62,445 bases of DNA from assembly GCA_023399215.1 (NCBI GenBank), contig JAEWQJ010000055.1, forward strand, positions 1 through 62,445. The letters run 5' to 3'. Both the position numbers and the translations under genes were made by a program. The notes beneath the pieces were generated by a model. The model did not search any database. It had not been told where the DNA came from and saw nothing but the letters and a program-made list of their open reading frames with translations. The DNA comes from Methanobacteriota archaeon. Its GTDB lineage: Archaea; Halobacteriota; Methanosarcinia; Methanosarcinales; Methanosarcinaceae. Positions 45,720 to 54,511 of the stretch are shown here, in pieces. Within the stretch, counting starts at the first letter, position 1. The number at the start of each line of letters is the position of its first letter.

Positions 45720-45929
45720 ATGAAATTAAGTGCACGCAATGTTTTAAAAGGAAAGGTTAAAAGTATTGTCACGGGGATGGTCAATTCTGAAATTGTAGTA
45801 GAATTGCCCGGCGGAGTAGAAATGACTTCTATCATCACAAAAACCTCAGCTGAAAATCTGAAGCTAAAAGAAGGAAGCGAAGTATACGCAATCGTCAAAG
45901 CTTCAAATGTGATGATCGGTACAGATTAA
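45720..45929 (+). CDS. mop: Molbindin (Mop/TOBE domain), molybdate/tungstate-binding
   Basis: 69 residues, a single TOBE/Mop domain: MKLSARNVLKGKVKSIVTGM, NSEIVVELPGG, SAENLKLKEGSEVYAIVKAS. Molbindins form oligomers that store molybdate or tungstate in the cytoplasm. It precedes modBC on the same strand, 326 bases apart, and a small CATGC/GCATG hairpin follows its stop (45942-45956). Confidence 0.92.
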   Translation: MKLSARNVLKGKVKSIVTGMVNSEIVVELPGGVEMTSIITKTSAENLKLKEGSEVYAIVKASNVMIGTD

Positions 45930-46255
45930 TCCCCAATTTCCATGCACAAAGCATGAAAATCAGTAAGTAATGTTATTCCACTCTGCAAGAGTCCATTAAA
46001 CCCTGCTTATTTTTTGACGATCATGGCTTAAAAAGTCAAGCGTAGTGTACATTTGCAGAGTGCGAATAATTTTATCTCCGTTTGTGTCTTTAGCGGAACA
46101 TTTAATTAGGATTTATATTAAATGTTTAATTTCCATAATCTAAACTCAATTTTCAGAATCAATAGCGTTCTACTAAAAAATTATTACCTCATAATAATCC
46201 GTTTTAATAAGCGTTTTGTTATCTCTTGCATAGGATTATCCCGAAAATAAAAGAC
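45930..46255. other. Gap between mop and modB
   Basis: No gene seen. AT-rich; contains AGAGTCC/CTCTGCAAG-like weak complementarity around 45978 and 46055, and possible promoter sequence (TTTATATTAAATG, 46111-46123). Confidence 0.35.
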
Positions 46256-46933
46256 ATGATCATTATGTTGGACAAGGTATGGTTTCCTTTATCTCTTACG
46301 CTCTGGGTAGCAACCATATCATCAGTTCTGGTCCTTTGCACTGGCGTAATCATAGCTTATGTATTTGCGAGGCGTGATTTCCGGGGAAAAGAACTTGCAG
46401 AGCTTTTAGTAACACTACCTCTAGTTCTTCCACCCACAGTAATTGGATATCTTCTGGTTATTTTTGTAGGTAGAAAAGGACTTCTTGGCCATCTCATTTA
46501 CAACTTTTTTGGCACTGGGATCATGTTTACCTGGCAGGCAGCAGTCATCGCAGCTTATACAGTTTCCCTTCCTCTTATGGTGAGAGCTGCTCAGGCAGCT
46601 ATTGAATCAGTAGATAAAGAGCTTGAATATGCAGCCTATATCCTTGGAAGAAGTGAGACTGAAACTGCTCTTCTAATAACTCTCCCCCTCGCAAAAAGGG
46701 GTATACTGGCAGGGCTGGTACTCAGTTTTGCAAGGGCTGTCGGAGAATTCGGAGCAACTCTTATGCTTGCAGGAAACATTCCGGGAAAAACGAATACAAT
46801 GTCTCTCTCAATATACAGTGCCTTTCAGGCAGGCAATGATGAACTTGCTCAGACTCTGGTCTTAATCCTTATTCTTATATCCCTGCTGGCTATATCTCTA
46901 ACCGGACGATTCATAGGAAAATTAGAGGTATAG
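46256..46933 (+). CDS. modB: Molybdate/tungstate ABC transporter permease
   Basis: 225 residues from the ATG at 46256; an in-frame TTG at 46226 and an ATG at 46265 are alternatives and none has a clear ribosome site. Five to six membrane helices. The EAA loop LEYAAYILGRSETETALLITLPLAKRG and GEFGATLMLAGNIPGKTNTM are ModB-typical. It ends two bases before modC. No modA for the binding protein is present nearby. Confidence 0.92.
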   Translation: MIIMLDKVWFPLSLTLWVATISSVLVLCTGVIIAYVFARRDFRGKELAELLVTLPLVLPPTVIGYLLVIFVGRKGLLGHLIYNFFGTGIMFTWQAAVIAAYTVSLPLMVRAAQAAIESVDKELEYAAYILGRSETETALLITLPLAKRGILAGLVLSFARAVGEFGATLMLAGNIPGKTNTMSLSIYSAFQAGNDELAQTLVLILILISLLAISLTGRFIGKLEV

Positions 46934-46935
46934 TT

Positions 46936-48066
46936 TTGGGCGTTAAAATTGAACTTAAAAAACAGTATAATGAAGCTGATACCAATAAGAAAAAAGGCGT
47001 TAAGAAATCCTTTAAGTTAGACGTCAGCTTTGAAATGGAAAACGAACTCGTAGTACTTTTTGGACCGTCAGGGTCAGGAAAAACCACATTGTTTAAATGC
47101 ATTTCCGGAATCACGGATCTTGATGAGGGAAAAATAACCGTAGGAAAGAAAGTTTATTTCGACAAAGAGAATAAAATCAACCTGTCTATTCAGAAACGCA
47201 ACCTGGGTTATGTTTTCCAGAACTATACTCTTTTTCCCCACATGAGTGTAAGAAAAAATATAGAATGCGGGCTCAAGGGTTGGGAGAAAGAATCCAAGGA
47301 AGAAAGGGTTCGAGAAATGCTGAGCCTTCTTCATATTGAGGAGCTGGAAACCCGATATCCATCCCAGCTGTCAGGCGGGCAAAAGCAGAGAGTAGCTCTG
47401 GCAAGAGCACTGGCTCCCAAACCTGAAATTTTGCTTCTGGACGAACCCTTCTCTGCACTTGATCTGGAAATAAGAACCAGGCTTGCACAAAAAATAAGAG
47501 ATTTGCAAACCAAAATTGGGATACCTGTATTGTTTATCACCCACAGTTTGGAAGAAGCTTTCCAGCTGGCCGACAAGATTCTTGTCTTATACGAGGGAAA
47601 AGCTCAGCAGTTTGGAACCCCGGAAGAAATATTTTATCATCCTAATAACTTGCATGTGGCAGAACTAGTTGGGATCTCAAATATTTTCAATGACGCTTAT
47701 GTTAAAGAATGTGACGAAGAGTCAAAATGTACAGTGTTAAAAAGCGGAGACCTGATTTTAAGGATAAAAACTCAGAGATTCAAACCTGGAGATAAAGTTT
47801 CCTGGGGAATTCATCCTGAGAACATAACTCTTCTTTTGCCGGACTCGCGTTCTGAAAATCAAAACGACAACACTTACTCCGCCCATATCAATAGTATAAC
47901 CAATAAGGGACCAAAAAAGCGCATCACACTTAAACTTGCCAGATATAACAAGACTCTGACTGCAGAGGTGCCTGCGCAGTGTGTTGATGCTCTGAAACTG
48001 CATATAGGCGATCTATGCCTGGCAAAATTGGAAATGACTAAAGTAGTGGCATTCCATAAATCATAA
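46936..48066 (+). CDS. modC: Molybdate/tungstate ABC transporter ATPase with TOBE domain
   Basis: 376 residues. ABC core: FGPSGSGKTTLFKCISG, YVFQNYTLFPHMSVRKN, LSGGQKQRVALARAL, LLDEPFSALD and ITHSLEEAF. A C-terminal TOBE-like oxyanion-binding domain runs from about residue 295 (YSAHINSITNKGPKKRITLK to KLEMTKVVAF). The TTG start at 46936 is two bases after modB. A copy of its last 50 bases recurs at 48.9 kb. Confidence 0.93.
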   Translation: MGVKIELKKQYNEADTNKKKGVKKSFKLDVSFEMENELVVLFGPSGSGKTTLFKCISGITDLDEGKITVGKKVYFDKENKINLSIQKRNLGYVFQNYTLFPHMSVRKNIECGLKGWEKESKEERVREMLSLLHIEELETRYPSQLSGGQKQRVALARALAPKPEILLLDEPFSALDLEIRTRLAQKIRDLQTKIGIPVLFITHSLEEAFQLADKILVLYEGKAQQFGTPEEIFYHPNNLHVAELVGISNIFNDAYVKECDEESKCTVLKSGDLILRIKTQRFKPGDKVSWGIHPENITLLLPDSRSENQNDNTYSAHINSITNKGPKKRITLKLARYNKTLTAEVPAQCVDALKLHIGDLCLAKLEMTKVVAFHKS

Positions 48067-48159
48067 CTCAGTGAATATTAGAATAGAAAAAATTCAACTT
48101 TTGGCTGGTTATTTATAAGGAACATACTATCAATGGCGTAAAGCATTGTGATATAAGCA

Positions 48160-48657
48160 TCATGATATTATTTTTTGGTATGCCATTACATCTAGCAGTT
48201 GCCCAAATTTCTCTCCTACTTCTTTATAATGCGCACATTTGCTAAAACCGTTTCTTACAAATAAATTAATACTCTTAGAATTTTCTCCGCATATTGTCGC
48301 AATAAGTACGTGAATATTTTGCTTTGTTGCAACATCTTCAATGAACTTAACAGCCTGGCTGCCTATGCCTCTACCGATGTAATCCGGCTTTAAGTATACA
48401 GTTACTTCAGCAGTTCCATCGTATGCTTCACGCTTTTTGTACTGAGTCAATATTACATATCCATTAATTTTATCAGCTAATTTTATGACAAAAGTTTTAT
48501 ATTTAGGATTTTCAAAGAATACCAATTCTCGCATTTCATCTATTGAGAAAGCATGCGCGTGAAAGGTTACATTTGTGTTGAGAACATAGTGGGTATAAAT
48601 TTCCAAAACATCATTCAGATGTTCTTCCTTTATTTCATCAAAAATAACTTTGCACAT
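48160..48657 (-). CDS. GNAT family N-acetyltransferase
   Basis: 165 residues. Acetyl-CoA site motif A is visible as VTVYLKPDYIGRGIGSQAVK (about residues 88-107), with ICGENSKSINLFVRNGFSKC further on. The N-terminal MCKVIFDEIKEEHLNDVLEI and the overall layout resemble phosphinothricin/RimI-like acetyltransferases. It is inserted between modC and a duplicated modC tail. The substrate is unknown. Confidence 0.88.
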   Translation of the reverse strand: MCKVIFDEIKEEHLNDVLEIYTHYVLNTNVTFHAHAFSIDEMRELVFFENPKYKTFVIKLADKINGYVILTQYKKREAYDGTAEVTVYLKPDYIGRGIGSQAVKFIEDVATKQNIHVLIATICGENSKSINLFVRNGFSKCAHYKEVGEKFGQLLDVMAYQKIIS

Positions 48658-49201
48658 TTTGATCTGCCTTTAAAAACTTAATTTTCTTGTATTAAAAAGT
48701 CATTCAATCAGATTGGATTATTTTGAAGGTTTCCTGATGGTCGTTATTATTCCAAGTATAGAGGCCAATTCAACCAATACTGAATATCAACTATTATGCC
48801 AACACTATTCTTGGAATCTGAAATTTGAGACAAACACGAGGAAGTACCTGCAGGTTTGCCTTATTTTATGAAATTTACAAGAAAAAGGGTCAAGACTTGG
48901 TAAAATTAGAAATGGATAAAGTAAGTGGCATTCCATAATTTTAAATCAATAAATAACAGAATTTGGATATGAAATGACCCCCCCTATACTTAAAATTTGC
49001 TTCTTTGGATTTAGTATTTTAGTAACTACTCAAATTCTTCTAATGAAGCAGTTCCAACAATCCCATTGATCAAAGTTAAAAACGGTTTTAGGGATCAGTT
49101 TGTTTTCTGGGTCTTTATTGATTTCAGTCACTGAATTCTGAAAGAAATCATCAATTTTTACGCTCCCATATAAAAATCTCAGCATTCTTCATGCAGATTA
49201 C
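48658..49201. other. Intergenic region with modC debris
   Basis: No intact gene. It contains the modC tail remnant near 48895-48945; the rest is AT-rich with stops in all frames. Confidence 0.5.
48895..48945 (+). pseudogene. Duplicated 3' end of modC
   Basis: The stretch reads QDLVKLEMDKV, then after a one-base shift GIP and a stop; compare LCLAKLEMTKVVAFHKS at the modC end. At DNA level TGGCATTCCATAA and AAATGGATAAAGTA match the modC end (AAATGACTAAAGTA, TGGCATTCCATAA). Confidence 0.6.
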
Positions 49202-49342
49202 TCATCCGTAAATCATAATTGAATCGAGTCTTACAGTACCTATCTTTGTCCAGTAACTGCAAGTACTACAATACTGGGTCTCACCATCGGAGTGCAATTT
49301 TAGTTTAGAATGGCATTTTGGACATATTTTTAGATGTTTCAT
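49202..49342 (-). CDS. Small zinc-ribbon protein
   Basis: 46 residues: KICPKCHSKLKLHSDGETQY then CSTCSYWTKIGT. Two CxxC pairs 15 residues apart fit a rubredoxin-like zinc ribbon. The ATG at 49342 has AAGGGG upstream at good spacing. It is too short for most gene callers. The function is unknown; the nearest neighbour is the TauE-like permease gene downstream on the right side, transcribed in the same direction but located upstream. Confidence 0.65.
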   Translation of the reverse strand: MKHLKICPKCHSKLKLHSDGETQYCSTCSYWTKIGTVRLDSIMIYG

Positions 49343-49507
49343 GAACAAAACCCCTTTCGTCTTCTAGTTCTTCTTTTCACCTTAACTACGGAAGTTTATT
49401 TCCCCTTTATAGTATAAATAATTTATGTGAAAAAATAACATAAATTGAACAGAAGTCCCATACAGTACAGAGATTAGATTTTGTGGTTATAAAACGGACG
49501 AATGAGT

Positions 49508-50335
49508 TCAATATAAAATACGATCAACAACTCCTATCATTTTCAGCCCGAAATAGAGCATTATAACTATGAATAGATGCTTCAAATGTTCGGGATTCAT
49601 AAGATGAGCAATTTTAGCTCCGTTTTTTGCTGCAAGAAAAGATGGAAATGCAAGTAAAATCCAATTTAGAAGATTTACGTATCCAACAGAATAAGGAGGG
49701 AGTCCAGCCTTTCCCCAGCCATTGATTATGTACCCAATAGATCCACTAAAAGAGGTAAAGATTATTACTGCAGCTGAGGTCCCTACGGCTTTTCGCATAT
49801 CTAAATGAAGAAAAATCAGCATGATTGGAATTCCAATCACTCCTCCCCCAAGCCCTAAAAGACCAGAAAAAAAGCCTATGAAAATACCTGAAAAAATATA
49901 AGTTAATGGATTAGAGCTAATATATCTCTTTTCTGTAACTGCAGGAGTAAAGTAAGTTCTAACTGCACCAATTATAACTACGATTCCAAAAATTGTGCTA
50001 AGGATGGAGGCCGGTAAGTAAGAAGCTACCATTGCTCCCACGAAACTGAAGATTGATCCAAAGATCCCTATGATTGTTGCCTGTTTCCAGAGTACTGCAT
50101 TCTTTTGATGGTAAATATGAGCAACATTTATGGCATTTAGCAGAACCACAAAAAGAGTTGTCCCAAAAGCTATCCTTATTGCAATGTCATGCTGAAGCCC
50201 AGTCTCCTGCAAAAGCCAGTACTGAACAGGAGACATGACAAAGCCTCCACCAATACCAAGCATACCTGAGACAATACCCGTAAAAAATCCTGTGAGAATG
50301 AGGATACCAAGGTAAAGGGGATCTGTAGGAGTCAT
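49508..50335 (-). CDS. TauE/SafE family membrane permease
   Basis: 275 residues with eight hydrophobic helices in two halves. The repeated glycine motifs GMLGIGGGFVMSPV (about residues 24-37) and GLLGLGGGVIGIPIM (about 160-174) are diagnostic. The family exports or imports sulfite, sulfonates or other organic acids; nothing nearby fixes the substrate. Single gene. Confidence 0.9.
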   Translation of the reverse strand: MTPTDPLYLGILILTGFFTGIVSGMLGIGGGFVMSPVQYWLLQETGLQHDIAIRIAFGTTLFVVLLNAINVAHIYHQKNAVLWKQATIIGIFGSIFSFVGAMVASYLPASILSTIFGIVVIIGAVRTYFTPAVTEKRYISSNPLTYIFSGIFIGFFSGLLGLGGGVIGIPIMLIFLHLDMRKAVGTSAAVIIFTSFSGSIGYIINGWGKAGLPPYSVGYVNLLNWILLAFPSFLAAKNGAKIAHLMNPEHLKHLFIVIMLYFGLKMIGVVDRILY

Positions 50336-50742
50336 TTCCAGTCAAGTATAATTTATCTTATAATTACCTGAGTTCTTGTTATTTTACTCAATAAAAAAAA
50401 TTTGTCCTTTTTCCTCTTTTGGATATGCATTAACCTATGAGTTAATCAAAGTATGTATGTGAACTACTCCTCACTAAATCCTTTGACCTGCCAGGCAACT
50501 CTCGTATATTGGCTTGTATACTCTGTAGTCAAATACACTATAGTTAAACTCTGAATCTATTGTGTTTGATTGCTGAAAATCTTGAATATAGATACAGAAA
50601 GTAGAAAATCTTAAAAATTCCATAAAATAGCCTGAAAAATATACAATTGTTTAAAATTAATTGTCTAGGAAATATACCTGTAATGAGAAATTAAGACAAA
50701 ATGAGGACAAAATAGTTAAAAATACATTAAATAAAAATAAAG
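50336..50742. other. Intergenic region before tRNA-Met
   Basis: No gene. AT-rich sequence; on the minus strand a T-run (CTTTATTTTTATTT, 50729-50742) directly follows the tRNA and can terminate it. Confidence 0.5.
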
Positions 50743-50853
50743 TGCCCGGAGCGTGACTCGAACACGCGACCTCCAGATATCTCAGGAGATTAAAGACGCC
50801 TCATATAATTGTCCCTATGAGTCTGGCGCCCCAACCATCTAGGCTATCCGGGC
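50743..50853 (-). tRNA. Elongator tRNA-Met (CAU) with 37-nt intron
   Basis: Acceptor GCCCGGA pairs with TCCGGGC; D arm GCCTAGATGGTTGGGGC; T arm GCGTG-TTCGAGT-CACGC; discriminator A; no encoded CCA. The anticodon arm CCAGA/TCTGG has loop CTCATA plus A once 50779-50815 is removed, giving anticodon CAT. Exon 1 is 50853-50816 and exon 2 is 50778-50743. The splice sites form a bulge-helix-bulge: helix CTCA/TGAG with three-base bulges TAG and ATA cut after the second base, at the canonical 37/38 position. The A-rich D arm differs from initiator tRNA. Confidence 0.9.
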
Positions 50854-51292
50854 TTGCAACACACAAATGTACAAAGTTATATTAAAGTCTAACGATTGGA
50901 ATACCGAAAAACCGGATTTTTTTCGTAATATTTACATGAAGAAGTTGTCTGAGAGGGAGAGATCTTGACAGAATAGCACTGCCAGGAATCGACAGAGAAC
51001 TGGACTTCTACGAAATTGCCGCGACGGACCAAGAACGCCCATTCAAGGATATACAAAAATGGTATGATCATTAAAGTGAGGCATCTGGTCTCCTGCCACC
51101 AGATAAAGAAGAATGAACAGAAGAGGTTGAAAGAGTTATCCGCAAAAATCAATTGCGATATTAATGTCGGTGGAAAAGAATTGCTTGTAAAACAAAAATT
51201 TCTCTCTGAGTAGTGATGTCATTGAAATCTAGATTCTTAATGGCATTTGGTGAAAATTGAATGATACCATTTTTGGTCTCTAAATACACCAC
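50854..51292. other. Region of decayed genes
   Basis: Apart from the subunit A fragment, an open frame continues to 51213 (HQIKKNEQKRLKELSAKINC and on). It has no recognised family and lacks a proper start, so it is probably debris. Confidence 0.4.
50961..51060 (+). pseudogene. Fragment of formylmethanofuran dehydrogenase subunit A gene
   Basis: Frame 50964 reads LDRIALPGIDRELDFYEIA, matching NRMVLPGLDRELSFYELA of FwdA. After a one-base shift near 51018 it continues RRTKNAHSRIY, matching TRSTQSRIY. No start or remainder of the gene is present. It is plus-strand, opposite to both intact operons. Confidence 0.75.
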
Positions 51293-51380
51293 CTAGTGTC
51301 GAGTCAAACACAAAATGTCGTATAAACTCGATTGCAATTATTCGGGATCATTGAATCCTTGATGATTGACTCGACACTAG
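51293..51380. mobile_element. 88-bp hairpin element (MITE-like)
   Basis: Perfect 15-bp terminal inverted repeats CTAGTGTCGAGTCAA (51293-51307) and TTGACTCGACACTAG (51366-51380), with similarity running a few bases further outward and inward. The core is noncoding. The size and ends suit a miniature transposable element or one IS end pair. Confidence 0.6.
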
Positions 51381-51591
51381 TTGCTTTTATCTTCTGCATA
51401 AAAGCTCAATAAGTACACCTGGATTTTAAAAATTGATAGCAGAGATAATTATGAAATATGAAATTTTACTGCGGAAAATGGCAGACGAAAGAAAGAATGA
51501 GATAAAATAATAAAAAATCAAACTAACACAAGCTGAAAAAAAAGAATTAAAAGGGAAGAAAGGATAAAAAGGTTTTACCCTTTTGAAAATG

Positions 51592-52353
51592 TCAGTACCC
51601 TGTGGCTTCTGCCAGCTGTTTGACCAGAGAGTCATCAGCAGTATTTCCGGTAACCACAAATACATTGTTTCCATTGCTCCAGATATAGGTATACCTGGGG
51701 ACCTCGGTCCCTGCGGCTGTGACGTAGTCTGCAATTTTCACAGCTGAATGCCCATTAAATGACTCTTCGACAAAACGGGAGCCTTCTGTTAATGGCTTGA
51801 AGGAAGACTTGTATGCATCTATTAGATTAGTTGTAGCCTCAGAATTCTCAAGATCGATTACATCGATATAGAAGTCAGAATCATTGTATTTGTACATGCC
51901 TTCCGACCCTCCGACAACTTCTGAAACATTATCTGCATTGTAATCGATTTTGATATCAGCTGCATTAAGAGAGAGAGACCCAACATATTCAAAACCTGAA
52001 GGAAGGTTTTCAAGCTTACTAATGTCAGCTGCACTTTCAGCGGAATTTGTACTTGATCCCGAGTTACTCGAATCTGTTCCACTAACTGAAGGCTTGTTAA
52101 CCTCGCTAGTGTTAGCTGTACTTTCAGCAGAACTTACATTCGCTTCTGGGTTACTCGGTTCTGTTACATTAACTGCAGAATCATTAAGCTCGCTAACGTT
52201 AGCCGTACTTTCGGCAGGATTTACATTTTCTCCCGAGCTATTGGGCTCTGTTCCATTGACTGCGGATTTATTGTCGCCAACACAGCCTGAAAATGCGACC
52301 ATTAAAACCACAAGTGCAGATATTAAAGCCACCATTTTTTTCATAAGCTTCAC
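51592..52353 (-). CDS. Lipoprotein with Ser/Asn/Glu-rich repeat region
   Basis: 253 residues. The signal peptide with lipobox VLMVAFSGCVGD is followed by three degenerate repeats (AESTANVSELNDSAVNVTEP, AESTANTSEVNKPSVSGTDS; residues about 45-115) that look like a stalk. A C-terminal globular part follows (LPSGFEYVGSLSLNAADIKI to TGNTADDSLVKQLAEATGY). Probably surface-exposed; the function is not recognised. It lies 160 bases downstream of the S-layer gene on the same strand. Confidence 0.82.
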   Translation of the reverse strand: MKLMKKMVALISALVVLMVAFSGCVGDNKSAVNGTEPNSSGENVNPAESTANVSELNDSAVNVTEPSNPEANVSSAESTANTSEVNKPSVSGTDSSNSGSSTNSAESAADISKLENLPSGFEYVGSLSLNAADIKIDYNADNVSEVVGGSEGMYKYNDSDFYIDVIDLENSEATTNLIDAYKSSFKPLTEGSRFVEESFNGHSAVKIADYVTAAGTEVPRYTYIWSNGNNVFVVTGNTADDSLVKQLAEATGY

Positions 52354-52516
52354 CTAAAATCTGTATAATCCTAGAAATAACTACAAGTTTAAACCGGGAT
52401 TTCAAAGTTGAAAGATCGCTTGAATTAAGAAATAAGTAGATAAAAAGTTATCTGCAAAAGGAATTTAAAAAAGAATTAAAAGAAAGAAGGGTTAGAAAAC
52501 CCTTCAATCAGAAATT

Positions 52517-54511
52517 TTAGTTGTTTCTCCTGACGAGGTAGACAACTCCAAGGAGTCCAACAAGTCCAAGAACAACTCCAAATCCTGGAGATGATTCTTT
52601 CTCGGGCGTAGTTGTGTTAGCTGCGGTTGGTTCTGCTGGAGTCGTTTCCGAAGTGGTTGCATTCACGTCTTCCGGAGTTTCGGTAGTGTCATTCATAGGA
52701 GTTACGGTTTCGTTACCACTGGTTTCGTTACCAGGTGCGCTCGGAGTTGAGGTAACGGTGGTGTTATTACCGACAGTCCTTGTAACGAATGGGTAGTACC
52801 TGAGGTCGGAAGTTGAAGTGTCAGCGATCTTGAAAGACATGCCCTCTGCAATATCCTGATCAGAGTCTCTGGTCAGAGTGAAGGTGTCGTCATTGCTGAT
52901 CTTAAGGGTATCTCCCTGTATGGAAACATCATTGAGTTCGCCGAATTCATCGTCAGATTCGATCTTTATGGCGTTTGCGTAGTCAATGAGCCAGAGACCT
53001 TCAATCTGGGCAATGCTGTCGACTGCACCCTGGAAGACCTGGTTGACATGGACCTTCAGGACAACAACATCATCTTCATCCTGGATGTCATCAAGTTCGA
53101 CGTCCCAGGTGCTGTCACCTGCTCCAACATCGATGATTTCGTCATCTACGTATTCTCCGTCCTTGTCGAATTCGAGCCAGACTTTCTCACCATCAACATC
53201 GACCTGCTTGGCCTGGAGAGAGTAACCTTCACCGAGGTCAAGGGTTTCGCCGGTTCTGACGGTGTACTTGTCATCGCTGTCAAGAACAAGCTTGGCGAGT
53301 TTGTCAGCGCTGTTGGATTTCAGTGGGATGTATTCCTCTGCAAAGAAGCCAATAACTGGATACTGGTCCCAATCAAGGCTTGGCTTATAATATTCGTAGT
53401 CAACGTCTTTAATGGAGGTCGTGTAGACGAGACCACCTTTTTGAATTACATTTCCTTTAAGATCAGAAACACTGAGGTTTTCTGTTTCAACATTGTCATT
53501 AAGGTCGTAGTAGAAACCTGCAAAGTTGCTTGCGTCCCAGTTAGCTGCTCCAGAGGCAACACTACCTCTTACTTCATAGTTTCCTGGATCAGTGATTTCC
53601 TTTGCAAGATAGAACCTGAGCACATTGCTTGGAGTGTCAGCGACCTTGAAAGACAGACCTTCAGCGAGTTCATTTGTGGAATCTCTGGTCAGAGTGAAGG
53701 TGTCTTCATTGGTAATGTTAAGGGTGTCACCGTTGATGGAAACATCGTCGAGGTCACCGAATTCATCGTCAGATTCGATCTTTATGGCGTTTGCGTAGTC
53801 AATAAGCCAGATACCTTCAATCTGGGCAATGCTGTCGACTGCGCCCTGGAAGACCTGGTTGACATGGACTTTCATGACAGTTACATCGTCTTCATCCTGG
53901 ATGTCATCAAGTTCGACGTCCCAGGTGCTGTCACCTTCACCAACATCGATGATTTCGTCATCTACGTATTCTCCGTCCTTGTCGAATTCGAGCCAGACTT
54001 TATTACCGTCAACATCGACCTGCTTGGCCTGGAGAGAGTAACCTTCACCGAGGTCAAGGGTTTCGCCGGTTCTGACAGTGTACTTGTCATCGCTGTCAAG
54101 AACAAGCTTGGCGAGTTTGTCAGCGCTGTTGGATTTCAGTGGAATATACTTGTCTGCGAAGAAACCGAGCAAGCTGTAGTTGTCCCAGCCAATACTTGGC
54201 TTTTCATATTCGTAGTCAACCTGCTGAATCTTAGTAGAGTATACAATTCCGCCCTCTCCAATTACATTGCCACTGTTTCCAGCGACATTTTTAAGGGAAA
54301 GAGTTTCAGTTGTAACGTTATCGTCAATATCGTAGTAGAATGCTGCGAATTGAGTAGCATCGATTGTAATACCATCGCCGACAATGTCGTCGATGTTAGA
54401 GCCGTTAAACACCGGACCACGGATCTCAACTGAGTCTGCTGCACTTGCGGCGGATGCAAATACAGTCAGAAGCATGAGAGCAGCCAGTGTCACTGCTGCG
54501 AATCTCTTCAT
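52517..54511 (-). CDS. Major S-layer protein
   Basis: 664 residues. Signal peptide (residues 1-26, FAAVTLAALMLLTVFASAAS), then two tandem S-layer (DUF1608-type) domains of about 270 residues (VEIRGPVFNGSNIDDIVGDG; YEVRGSVASGAANWDASNFA). A Thr/Pro/Glu/Asn spacer is followed by the C-terminal membrane anchor SPGFGVVLGLVGLLGVVYLV plus RRNN, a PGF-CTERM-like end. This matches the known Methanosarcina S-layer architecture. The two domains are almost identical at DNA level over about 390 bases. GGAGGAAC precedes the ATG. Confidence 0.95.
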   Translation of the reverse strand: MKRFAAVTLAALMLLTVFASAASAADSVEIRGPVFNGSNIDDIVGDGITIDATQFAAFYYDIDDNVTTETLSLKNVAGNSGNVIGEGGIVYSTKIQQVDYEYEKPSIGWDNYSLLGFFADKYIPLKSNSADKLAKLVLDSDDKYTVRTGETLDLGEGYSLQAKQVDVDGNKVWLEFDKDGEYVDDEIIDVGEGDSTWDVELDDIQDEDDVTVMKVHVNQVFQGAVDSIAQIEGIWLIDYANAIKIESDDEFGDLDDVSINGDTLNITNEDTFTLTRDSTNELAEGLSFKVADTPSNVLRFYLAKEITDPGNYEVRGSVASGAANWDASNFAGFYYDLNDNVETENLSVSDLKGNVIQKGGLVYTTSIKDVDYEYYKPSLDWDQYPVIGFFAEEYIPLKSNSADKLAKLVLDSDDKYTVRTGETLDLGEGYSLQAKQVDVDGEKVWLEFDKDGEYVDDEIIDVGAGDSTWDVELDDIQDEDDVVVLKVHVNQVFQGAVDSIAQIEGLWLIDYANAIKIESDDEFGELNDVSIQGDTLKISNDDTFTLTRDSDQDIAEGMSFKIADTSTSDLRYYPFVTRTVGNNTTVTSTPSAPGNETSGNETVTPMNDTTETPEDVNATTSETTPAEPTAANTTTPEKESSPGFGVVLGLVGLLGVVYLVRRNN

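Noticed and set aside
53048..54433. 461-codon plus-strand open frame
   Set aside because: It is exactly antisense to the S-layer gene, mirrors its internal duplication and arises from that gene's codon bias.
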